Assembly (NCBI GenBank): GCA_944391255.1
Contig: CALXSW010000140.1
Span: forward strand, 1 to 29,581
Length of the DNA stretch: 29,581 nucleotides
Origin: an uncultured Clostridia bacterium
GTDB taxonomy: Bacteria > Bacillota > Clostridia > UBA1381
Direction of reading: 5' to 3'
Under the pieces are notes generated by a model, which saw nothing but the letters and a program-made list of their open reading frames with translations, was not told the DNA's origin and did not search any database. A program made the position numbers and the translations under genes. Below, piece by piece: positions 22,801 to 29,299 of this stretch; position 1 is the first letter of the stretch, and the number at the start of each line of letters is the position of its first letter.

Positions 22801-24207
22801 AGAATTAGAGTGCGTTCGCTTAAAGCCGCTGTAAAGGAACGTGACGATAATTCATTCGTTCCGCACAAGGTAGAGGATTATACTATAAACCGTGTGAAAT
22901 TCACCGAAAAGGAGAAGAAAAACCACACAATTATATTCCCTCAGATGTCCCCTTCCCACTTCCATTTATTTGAAGCGGTGCTTAGAGCGTCAGGCTACAA
23001 TGCCGCTGTTCTTGAGCATACGACAGCGGAGGATATCGAGGCTGGACTAAAGAGCGTAAACAATGACGCGTGCTATCCGTCTATAATGGTAACAGGTCAG
23101 CTTGTTCACGCGTTTACATCCGGCAAATTCGATCCAGATAAGACTTCCGTCATGATCACTCAGACAGGCGGCGGCTGCCGCGCGACAAACTATATCGCGT
23201 TTCTGAGAAAAGCGCTCAAGGAAGCCGGCTATCCGCAGGTGCCTGTAATATCGCTTAACGTTTCAGGTCTTGAGGGTAATCCTGGATTTAAGATAACGCC
23301 TAAGCTCGTTGACGGTCTGCTTAAGGCATGCACATGGGGCGACATACTGCTCTCTGTTTCACAGAGAATTCGCCCGTACGAAATAAACGAGGGCGAAACA
23401 AACGAGGTATATAACAAGTGGCAGAACAGACTTTACAACGATATTGTAAACGGAAATAAGAAGAATCTTAAGCTTAAAAAGGTGATCGATCAGATAATCG
23501 ATGATTTTGACGCTATACCGATAGACGATTCTGTTAAAAAGCCGCGAGTAGGCGTTGTAGGCGAAATACTCGTTAAATTCCACCCTGACGCGAACAATGA
23601 TGTTGTAGGCGTCATAGAAAGCGAGGGCGGCGAAGCAGTTATGCCGGGACTTGCCGACTTTATGCTCTACTGCCTCTATAACAACAACTTCAAGCGCGAT
23701 AATCTCGGAATGAAGGCGTCTACAGCAAGACTCTGCAACCTCGCCATATGGGGTATAGAAAGCTATAGAAAACACGCTGAAAAGCGAATGAAAGCAAATC
23801 CGAAATTTGCTTCACGCGCTCCGGGACATATAGCTGAAATAGCAGAGGGCGCAAAAAAGGTATTGCAGCTCGGTCACTGCACAGGTGAAGGCTGGTTCCT
23901 CACAGGCGAGATGATAGAGCTTATAAACAACGGCGCGCCTAATATAGTATGCGTTCAGCCGTTCGCTTGTCTGCCTAACCATGTTACGGGCAAAGGTATG
24001 ATAAAGGAATTAAGACGTCAGTACCCGCAGTCAAATATTGTCGCTATCGACTATGACCCGGGCGCGAGCGAGGTAAACCAGCTTAACAGAATAAAGCTGA
24101 TGATGGCTGTTGCATTTGAGAATCTCCGTAAGGAAGAGGATTTTGATAATATTCTTAACAAGAAACGCCGTGAAAAATTAAAATCAGCTGAAAAAGTTAA
24201 AGTATGA
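19897..24207 (+). CDS. Giant 2-hydroxyacyl-CoA dehydratase activase-like fusion (two ASKHA domains plus DUF2229/HgdB-like part)
   Basis: A 1436-residue protein fusing modules that elsewhere are separate. Two BadF/BadG/HgdC-type ASKHA ATPase domains lie near residues 5-275 and 318-590. Each starts with a phosphate loop (GIDVGSTTVK, GLDVGSTTIK), followed by ELGGEDAK or DIGGQDMK. Each also has two cysteines like those that hold the inter-subunit [4Fe-4S] cluster in HgdC: C124 and C163, then C444 and C483. A C604xxC607xxxC611...C630 motif follows. The rest resembles DUF2229 and the dehydratase D-component, with many conserved cysteines (ESACYPAK, YPCIPYEQ, NSFGCGLDAV, NDACYPS, GHCTGEGW). The likely role is ATP-driven low-potential electron transfer; the substrate is unknown. 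The start is TTG 19897 with GGGAGG 8 nt upstream. It is monocistronic. Confidence 0.88.
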   Translation: MSKLHMGIDVGSTTVKVVVLDDSNKILYSEYRRHFSDIKSTVSDLFADVQKALGDKQFTVVITGSGGLLLSKMLGLPFVQEVIANKTAIETFLPGTDVVIELGGEDAKILYLTGGLEQRMNGTCAGGTGSFIDQMSILLKTDADGLNELASHHTTIYPIAARCGVFAKSDVQPLLNEGAAREDVAASILQAVVTQTISGLAQGRPIKGNIVFLGGPLHFLTQLRRQFEDTLRENATSFSIPENAQVFVAIGAALMYEENAPLTDMQSLSQQLANSKGVDAEITRMPKLFKTDAELDEFMTRHAEDTAVRGDISKAKGPVFLGLDVGSTTIKCAVINEQDEIIFDYYGKNEGSPITCGLNILRELYSKLPKDAYIANGCTTGYGELLLKTAFRIDEGEIETIAHYKAANHFSPGVDFIIDIGGQDMKCMKIKDGVIDSIMLNEACSSGFGSFIQTFAESLGYDTISFSKEALKADNPVDLGTRCTVFMNSRVKQAQKEGATVGDISAGLSYSVVRNALYKVIKLRDTSLMGEKIVVQGGTFNNNAILRCFELLIGKNVTRPDIAGIMGAFGSALIAKERWNGGECDILTADEIDTFTFDTKLTRCQKCNNHCQLTVTDFGDGSKFISGNRCERGAGEDTKKNDIPNLYDYKYKRAFRYKPLKEENAPRGIIAMPRVLNMYENYPLWFTFFTELGFSVRISGRSTHAMYEKGIESIPSESACYPAKIVHGHIQDLIDKGYKTIFYPCIPYEQIEYSAAGNHFNCPMVTSYPEVIYNNMDVVRAPGIKYIYPFINLADKPSFKRQMAKALESYHIPFKDIADAAEKAFDELQNYKNDIRHKGEEVIEWLEEHNKRGIVLAGRPYHIDPEINHGIPDMINSLGFAVLTEDSVAHLGHLQRDIRVVDQWAYHTRLYESASEVIKNNRLELIQLNSFGCGLDAVTTDQVMEILQSHERIYTTLKIDEVSNLGTARIRVRSLKAAVKERDDNSFVPHKVEDYTINRVKFTEKEKKNHTIIFPQMSPSHFHLFEAVLRASGYNAAVLEHTTAEDIEAGLKSVNNDACYPSIMVTGQLVHAFTSGKFDPDKTSVMITQTGGGCRATNYIAFLRKALKEAGYPQVPVISLNVSGLEGNPGFKITPKLVDGLLKACTWGDILLSVSQRIRPYEINEGETNEVYNKWQNRLYNDIVNGNKKNLKLKKVIDQIIDDFDAIPIDDSVKKPRVGVVGEILVKFHPDANNDVVGVIESEGGEAVMPGLADFMLYCLYNNNFKRDNLGMKASTARLCNLAIWGIESYRKHAEKRMKANPKFASRAPGHIAEIAEGAKKVLQLGHCTGEGWFLTGEMIELINNGAPNIVCVQPFACLPNHVTGKGMIKELRRQYPQSNIVAIDYDPGASEVNQLNRIKLMMAVAFENLRKEEDFDNILNKKRREKLKSAEKVKV

Positions 24208-24208
24208 T

Positions 24209-24244
24209 AAAAAAATGTGCCGTCATCAAGATGGCACATTTTTT
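24209..24244. terminator. Bidirectional terminator between convergent genes
   Basis: A stem AAAAATGTGCC/GGCACATTTTT (about 24211-24221 with 24233-24243) with an 11-nt loop and A/T runs on both sides serves the activase gene (plus) and aroK (minus). Confidence 0.88.
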
Positions 24245-24260
24245 ATGTATTTTCAACATA

Positions 24261-24773
24261 TCATCTATTATGCGATTTTACGATTTCAAGTATCTCGCGC
24301 GCGAACCCGTCCGGAGTTCCGGCGTTATATACCTCAACCGCGTAATCACAGTCAGCATAAAACGGCTTTCGGTCGTTAAAGCGCTTTTCTATCGCCTCAA
24401 GCTCCTGATTCTGCAAAAGCGGGCGCGTGGCTGTGGCTTTATTCAACCGCTCTTTTATCGTTTCAAATGACGGCGCAAGATTTACAATGACGCCGTTTTT
24501 TCTTAGCGCTTCTATATTCGCCTTATTGAGCGGCACACCGCCGCCTGTAGCTATAACATATCCGTCAAGCTCCGATGCTCTGCACACCATTTTATGTTCA
24601 AGCTCTCTGAAATATTTTTCACCGTATTTTGCAAATATGTCATTTATCGACATTCCCGCTTCTTCAACGATCATATCATCAGTATCGATAAGCTTATAAT
24701 CAGACATATCAGAAAGCGCCTTTGATATCTTTGACTTGCCGCTCGCCATAAATCCGGTAAGAACTATATTCAT
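24261..24773 (-). CDS. aroK: Shikimate kinase
   Basis: A 170-residue kinase that phosphorylates shikimate to shikimate 3-phosphate. Walker A is GFMASGKS (7-14). Shikimate-binding residues are D33 in DTDD and R56 in YFRELE, with the GGG at 77-79. The lid contains ATATRPLL and the later RKPFYADCDY block. The length is normal. Its ATG overlaps the aroE stop by 4 nt (ATGA), so it is made together with the preceding enzyme of the pathway. It is the last gene of the hydE-CpXC-aroE-aroK operon. Confidence 0.95.
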   Translation of the reverse strand: MNIVLTGFMASGKSKISKALSDMSDYKLIDTDDMIVEEAGMSINDIFAKYGEKYFRELEHKMVCRASELDGYVIATGGGVPLNKANIEALRKNGVIVNLAPSFETIKERLNKATATRPLLQNQELEAIEKRFNDRKPFYADCDYAVEVYNAGTPDGFAREILEIVKSHNR

Positions 24774-25621
24774 CTTCCAAACACCTCTTTCCTTATAATA
24801 TCTGCCATATCATCAGGAAGCTTTGTATCGGTGAAAAGCTCGTACGCTATTATCCCCTGATATATAAGCATATCAAGTCCGTTTAAGGTCTTTGCTCCGT
24901 TTTCTCTCGCTATACGCAGAAATTTAGTTTCAGCCGGATTATATATCATATCAACAGCCGCCGTGTTTTCATTTATAAAATCAAGGTCGGCTACCTCGTC
25001 TATCTCGTCTATAGGCAGCGAGTCCTCCTGCGGCTCCATGCCCGCCGATGTCGTGTTCAAAACTATGTCAAAGTCAAAGCTTTCTATCTCCGTTTTCACG
25101 TCAAAGCCCGTTGTTTCCTTTAAAAGCTTAGCCAATGCCTCCGCTTTTGACTTTGTTCTGTTCACTATCGTGACGCTTTTCGGCTTAGCCTGTATAAGGC
25201 GCATAAGAGTTGGCTTTACAACGCCGCCGGCTCCAAGAACAAGTATTTTTGCATTCTCCGGATCTATACCGGCATGCATCAATGCCATATAAAATCCCTC
25301 ACTGTCGGTATTATATCCGTACAGCATACCGTCCTTATTTACTATAGTATTTACCGCTCCAAGCTTTTTCGCGTCCTCTGAGATCACGTCAATATGCTCC
25401 ATAACCGCTATTTTATGCGGCGCGGTAACATTTATACCTTTTATCCCAAGGGCGCGCACTCCGGCAATAGCGTCCTTGACATCACCGCTCTTTACATGAA
25501 ATCCCGAATATGTGTAATCATATCCCATTTTTTCAGATATGAAGTTATGCATTTTAGGCGAAAAGCTGTGCTCCACGGGATCGCCTATTATTCCAAGCTG
25601 CTTTGTCTTTGCTGTTATCAT
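24770..25621 (-). CDS. aroE: Shikimate dehydrogenase
   Basis: A 283-residue NADPH-dependent enzyme reducing 3-dehydroshikimate to shikimate. The substrate domain has S19 and S21 in HSFSP, and the catalytic K70 in NVTAPHK; the matching aspartate lies in GYNTDSEGF. The nucleotide motif is GAGGVVKP (near 130-137), slightly different from the usual GAGGAA. The NRT in TIVNRTKSKA suggests NADPH preference. DMIYNPAETKF and GLDMLIYQG are typical C-terminal blocks. AGGAG lies 8 nt before ATG 25621. The gap to the CpXC gene is 17 nt and aroK overlaps downstream, so the genes are operonic. Confidence 0.95.
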   Translation of the reverse strand: MITAKTKQLGIIGDPVEHSFSPKMHNFISEKMGYDYTYSGFHVKSGDVKDAIAGVRALGIKGINVTAPHKIAVMEHIDVISEDAKKLGAVNTIVNKDGMLYGYNTDSEGFYMALMHAGIDPENAKILVLGAGGVVKPTLMRLIQAKPKSVTIVNRTKSKAEALAKLLKETTGFDVKTEIESFDFDIVLNTTSAGMEPQEDSLPIDEIDEVADLDFINENTAAVDMIYNPAETKFLRIARENGAKTLNGLDMLIYQGIIAYELFTDTKLPDDMADIIRKEVFGR

Positions 25622-25638
25622 ATGTTTTTCTCCTAATA

Positions 25639-26304
25639 TCAGTTATTAAATCCATTCAGTAATTTAGTAGCATACGCTCCGTCCACCGCTTCCCAATCAA
25701 ATGAATACAGTTTCATTCCCGATTCAATAAGACTCTTTTCCACCGTGTTATATGTTTCAACAGGCACAGAGGAAGTGTATATCTGATTTTCTATGAAATC
25801 ATGTATCATGAACTCTATAGTTCCATTCTCCATCTTTCCGAAACGGCACACTCTCTGATCTGATTTATCTATGTCCTGCGACAATATCATGAGCTTTATG
25901 ACCTCTATCGTCTTATCGTTAAATCCATTGTCAAATATCAATATCTTTTCAAGCAGCTCATTATAGTCCGCGACAAATCTAAGATTATATCCACTAAGCT
26001 TTTTAAGCTCTCCCGAATCCTTTGATGTCTGCTTTATATTGTCAAAAAGCTTCTGCTTTAAAACAGGATCGTTTGTCGGCGAAAATGAGATCATGAGCTT
26101 TTTTTCCTCGTCGTGATAAAGCATAGGATTTGGCATCAAAGCCGTATGCGAGCATGACGAGCAGTGAAATATATTGACCTTACCCGTCAAAAGATCTCTT
26201 TTAAGATCCGGACTGTCCTTAACCGTTATTGAATTCCATACCGTAACATCAGCCATCTGCCCGCATTCCGGACAGCGTATGGCCTGCTTGCTGTTTATAC
26301 TCAT
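25639..26304 (-). CDS. CpXC-domain protein of unknown function
   Basis: A 221-residue protein. The N-terminus carries two zinc-type cysteine pairs, C11-P-E-C14 and C48-S-S-C51, in the arrangement of the CpXC domain found mainly in Firmicutes. The following NIFHCSSCSHTALMPNPMLYHDEEKKLMISFSP block also matches. The C-terminal 130 residues are helical and charged without a recognised domain. No enzyme motif is visible. Its ATG overlaps the hydE stop by 4 nt and it is 17 nt from aroE, so it is translated as part of that operon. A role in HydE chemistry or in metal handling is possible but has no direct support. Confidence 0.83.
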   Translation of the reverse strand: MSINSKQAIRCPECGQMADVTVWNSITVKDSPDLKRDLLTGKVNIFHCSSCSHTALMPNPMLYHDEEKKLMISFSPTNDPVLKQKLFDNIKQTSKDSGELKKLSGYNLRFVADYNELLEKILIFDNGFNDKTIEVIKLMILSQDIDKSDQRVCRFGKMENGTIEFMIHDFIENQIYTSSVPVETYNTVEKSLIESGMKLYSFDWEAVDGAYATKLLNGFNN

Positions 26305-27341
26305 TTATTTCCTCCGTTATTTTCAATATTCATTTTGCTGTCGCCTCTGCCCATATCTACAACATATCCCGCATTTTCTATGCGCTCCGATAGGTGACGC
26401 AGTCCCTCAGCCGCCTCGTCTCCGCTGCTTGCCTTGTTGTCATACAGCGAATATTTATTTCTCGAATCGGGCGGCGAAAGATTCGGCATAACAACATTCG
26501 CACCCACATTAAACGCCTTTTCCCTGCCCATATCATCAAGCGTGGCAAGCGCCGTAGTCGCCGGCAGCAGCACGCGTGGAAGAGCAAGACGCGTTAATGT
26601 CAGCATCGTAAGCGTAAGACCGACTGTTCCATTGGGCATATCTCTAAACGGCGTGTCCTTATGCGCTATGAACGGCCCTATTCCCACCATATGCGGTTCA
26701 AGCTCCCTTAAAAATATGATATCCTCCGCAAGCGTGTCCGGCGTCTGATACGGCGAGCCTACCATAAATCCCGCGCCTGCCTGATATCCCAGCTCCTTAA
26801 GAGTGTAAAGACATTTCATCCTGTTTTTTAAACTCATGCTCTCAGGGTGAAGTCTGCTGTAATGCGCCTCGTCAGCAGTTTCATGGCGAAGCAGGAAACG
26901 ATCCGCGCCGGCGTCCTTATACGCCTTATAGCTTTCCCTCGATCTCTCCCCTATTGAGAGCGTCACAGCGCAGCCCGGCGCCGTTTCCTTTATGGCGCTT
27001 ATTATATCGCACATCTGCTTGTCGGAATAATACATATCCTCTCCGCCCTGTAAAACAAATGTGTTCATTCCAAGCTCCCTGCCCTGCAAAACACATCCCA
27101 ATATTTCATCTTTAGAAAGTCTGTATCTTGACGCGCATTTATTGCTTTTTCTTATACCGCAGTAAAGACAATCATTTTTGCAGTAATTCGTAAATTCTAT
27201 AAGGCCGCGTATGAATATCCTGTTACCGTAATATCTGTCACGCTCAGCTTTTGCCTCGCGCGCCTCTTCTTCTCCGGGTCCGGATAAATGCTCTGCTATA
27301 TATTCCGAAAGCTCTCGCCTTGTCATATTCCTTACATCCAT
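26301..27341 (-). CDS. hydE: Radical SAM maturase HydE of [FeFe]-hydrogenase
   Basis: A 346-residue radical SAM enzyme. The cluster motif C54xxxC58xxC61 lies in EFTNYCKNDCLYCGIR, as in HydE. The SAM and barrel blocks include FVLQGGEDMYYSD, LSIGERS, RFLLRHETAD and GAGFMVGSPYQTP. The C-terminal NLSPPDSRNKYSLYDNK matches HydE better than PylB or BioB. HydE works with HydG and HydF to build the H-cluster. Neither partner nor a hydrogenase lies in the window. GAGGAA lies 7 nt before ATG 27341. It is the first gene of an operon with CpXC, aroE and aroK. Confidence 0.92.
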   Translation of the reverse strand: MDVRNMTRRELSEYIAEHLSGPGEEEAREAKAERDRYYGNRIFIRGLIEFTNYCKNDCLYCGIRKSNKCASRYRLSKDEILGCVLQGRELGMNTFVLQGGEDMYYSDKQMCDIISAIKETAPGCAVTLSIGERSRESYKAYKDAGADRFLLRHETADEAHYSRLHPESMSLKNRMKCLYTLKELGYQAGAGFMVGSPYQTPDTLAEDIIFLRELEPHMVGIGPFIAHKDTPFRDMPNGTVGLTLTMLTLTRLALPRVLLPATTALATLDDMGREKAFNVGANVVMPNLSPPDSRNKYSLYDNKASSGDEAAEGLRHLSERIENAGYVVDMGRGDSKMNIENNGGNK

Positions 27342-27367
27342 AGATCGTTCCTCACTTTCTCTTATTT

Positions 27368-27396
27368 ATTATACTATAAAATATAAAAAAAATCAA
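27368..27396 (-). promoter_or_regulatory. Sigma-A promoter of the hydE operon
   Basis: Minus-strand TTGATT (27391-27396), 17-nt spacer, TATAAT (27368-27373), about 20 nt upstream of the hydE ribosome site. Its -35 meets the candidate sigma-E element of the divergent spoIIP. Confidence 0.85.
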
Positions 27397-27425
27397 TCAT
27401 ATTTAAGGATTTGTCCGCGTATTAT
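27396..27425 (+). promoter_or_regulatory. Candidate sigma-E promoter of spoIIP
   Basis: ATCATATT (27396-27403) matches the sigma-E -35 consensus RTCATATT. After 14 nt, CGTATTAT (27418-27425) is a partial match to the -10 CATACANT. In Bacillus spoIIP is a sigma-E gene. The match is by eye and the -10 is imperfect. Confidence 0.45.
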
Positions 27426-27503
27426 AGATTGATAAGCGGCGAAAGGACATGTAGATATGTTTTAGTCCGCAAGCTGTTTTTGATATCGAAAGGAATGTTT
27501 TTA

Positions 27504-28646
27504 ATGAGGAGATTTCGTACTTTTATAATTACAAAACGCCATCTGCGCGCCGTATGCATAACAGCGGCTGCCGCTGTTTCAGCCGGTATCGGCTATGCCG
27601 TTTTTAAAGCGCCAGCCGCTCTTCCGGCATTTTCGCCGTCAGACGGATCAGATAAGGTATACGAGGATATTCTTGACGCCGGACTTCCTCACGGCGGCGA
27701 CGCGCTAAGTCTCGGCGATATAATTTCAAAGATCATCGGCTTTGATCCGGACGAGCCGGACTCGATCATACGCGAAGCGTCGCCTGTCTTTGATCCTCCA
27801 GAAAACGAGGATAGCACAGAACAAAATATTCCGTCAGCTACGCCATCTGATATACCTTCAGCCGCTCCGACCGAAACGCCGGTTCAGCTAACAGAAAACG
27901 AGCTGCCGTCTCATGAGCAGATCATAAATTCAGTTGGATTGAAAATAAATAATGCCACAAATTACGATGTGAACTTAGACGAGCTTTGCTCAGCGCCGCG
28001 CCCCGTTTCGCTTGAGCTTAACGCTCCGGAGGTGCTTATAATGCACACTCATACGACCGAATGCTTTGACGGCGACGCAATGCCCGGTGAATCAGAGCGA
28101 ACAACAGACGAGAATTACAATGTATGCGCCGTGGGCACGATCATTTCAGAAGAGCTTAGCAAATACGGGATACGATCCATACATGACACAACGATACACG
28201 ACTATCCATCATATCAGGGCGCGTATACAAGAGCGCTTGAAACGATAAATAAAAACATGGAGGAATATCCATCAATACGCGTTGTGCTTGACGTACACCG
28301 TGACGCGTACATATATAATGACGGTTCAAAGCTTAAAGTAAGCGCTGATATAAACGGAGAAAGCGTCGCACAGGTAATGCTCGTTCTCGGAACTGACAGC
28401 ATGAACCTGTATCACCCGTACTGGAAAGATAATTTGACGCTTGCCGCAAAGATACAGAACGCCGCCGAAATAATAGCGCCGGGCATAATGCGGCCGCTTA
28501 ATCTGCGCCGCGAAAGATTTAATATGCATGTCACCCGCGGCAGCATTCTTCTCGAAATGGGCAGCAACGGAAACACATTAGACGAGGTAAAAAGAAGCGC
28601 GCAGTATATCGGCAAAGCGATAGCCGCCGCGCTGCTTAACGGATAA
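27504..28646 (+). CDS. spoIIP: Stage II sporulation protein P (engulfment amidase)
   Basis: A 380-residue membrane-anchored N-acetylmuramoyl-L-alanine amidase that, with SpoIID, thins the septal wall so the mother cell can engulf the forespore. A short basic N-terminus and one transmembrane helix (about 20-40, TAAAAVSAGIGYAVF) anchor it with the enzyme outside. A Pro/Thr/Ser-rich linker (about 105-135) follows. The catalytic domain (about 165-380) shows H181-T-H183-T-T-E186, LDVHRDA with H265, and LLEMGSNGNT with E351, the SpoIIP zinc and catalytic positions. ATG 27504 has AAGGAA about 9 nt upstream; longer readings from 27411 lack a ribosome site. The gpr gene that often precedes spoIIP is not here. 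Confidence 0.93.
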   Translation: MRRFRTFIITKRHLRAVCITAAAAVSAGIGYAVFKAPAALPAFSPSDGSDKVYEDILDAGLPHGGDALSLGDIISKIIGFDPDEPDSIIREASPVFDPPENEDSTEQNIPSATPSDIPSAAPTETPVQLTENELPSHEQIINSVGLKINNATNYDVNLDELCSAPRPVSLELNAPEVLIMHTHTTECFDGDAMPGESERTTDENYNVCAVGTIISEELSKYGIRSIHDTTIHDYPSYQGAYTRALETINKNMEEYPSIRVVLDVHRDAYIYNDGSKLKVSADINGESVAQVMLVLGTDSMNLYHPYWKDNLTLAAKIQNAAEIIAPGIMRPLNLRRERFNMHVTRGSILLEMGSNGNTLDEVKRSAQYIGKAIAAALLNG

Positions 28647-28655
28647 CAGCGCTTT

Positions 28656-28744
28656 CCACGAAAACAAATTCTGTCGTACCCGCGTACGCCATCGATTTGT
28701 TTTCGTGGGATCAGAGCTGATCCTAAATTCCGCTGTAAATACAG
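28656..28744. repeat. Cluster of palindromes after spoIIP
   Basis: A perfect 14-bp inverted repeat CCACGAAAACAAAT/ATTTGTTTTCGTGG (28656-28669 with 28695-28708) encloses CGTAC-CCGC-GTACG. Two further dyads follow at once: GATCAG-AG-CTGATC (28709-28722) and CTGT-AAAT-ACAG (28733-28744). None has a T-run, so they are probably not terminators. The core GTAC-loop-GTACGC resembles that of the palindrome at 16527-16611. Confidence 0.65.
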
Positions 28745-28760
28745 TTTATGATCAAAAATG

Positions 28761-28812
28761 AAAGTCCTCTGTTTTCTGGCATTGTATAGAAAACAGAAGA
28801 CTTTGTTTTTTT
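28761..28812 (+). terminator. Terminator of spoIIP (also facing the FAD gene remnant)
   Basis: A 17-bp stem with one mismatch (28761-28777 with 28788-28804) is followed on plus by GTTTTTTT. The weaker T-stretch on the minus strand would serve the FAD oxidoreductase remnant. Confidence 0.9.
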
Positions 28813-28813
28813 A

Positions 28814-29299
28814 TTATTTGCTTATTGCATCATCAATCGACATACTGTTAAGCTTTTCGATCTTTGCATATATTTCAGGACGCTCCGCTTTGATCTTATC
28901 GATATGCGACAGGAATCCGTCCCACATGAATTTTGGTGTCTTATACCGGCTGTATATACTGTTTGTCAAATTTATATGAGAATGGTACTTCACCATTATT
29001 TCGCGCAAATCGCATGATCTTATTCTTTGGTGAGTGATAATACTTATTGTATACAGGCACAAGCTTACCTGTGTACGGAACTGTGAAGTTGCTCTTAGGG
29101 AATATCAATACTCCGTCGCCTACCTCAACTCCCTCGCCCTCGTAATCGTCATCCAATATAAGCTGCTGCGAGCAGGCTCTCGTCAATGTATCATATGACT
29201 TCTTCGCCTCGATCACAACCACGCTAAGTCCGTTTTCAACAGCTGTTTAGCCGCCACCAGTCCTCCCGGACCTCCGCCTATAATTACTACATCGTTCAT
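28814..29299 (-). pseudogene. Remnant of a geranylgeranyl-reductase-like FAD oxidoreductase
   Basis: ATG 29299 (AAGGAA upstream) opens MNDVVIIGGGPGGLVAAK, an FAD-binding Rossmann start with GGGPGG. One base missing from an A-tract at 29246-29248 throws the frame. Restoring it continues as TAVENGLSVVVIEAKK and then the TRACSQQLILDDDY, LIFPKSNFTVPYTGKL and YYHSPKNKI stretches, typical of NAD(P)/FAD-dependent oxidoreductases. That frame ends at 28941. A third frame then carries a plausible C-terminal tail (RYKTPKFMWDGFLSHIDKIK to DDAISK) to TAA at 28814-28816. The expected protein has roughly 400-450 residues. The central FAD and substrate part, some 250 residues or more, is gone. It is therefore frameshifted and internally deleted. 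Assembly error in part is possible for the one-base slip. Confidence 0.75.

Noticed and set aside
24261..28646. A functional link between spoIIP and the hydE operon
   Set aside because: They are divergent with separate promoters and no shared pathway; only the promoter contact is notable.
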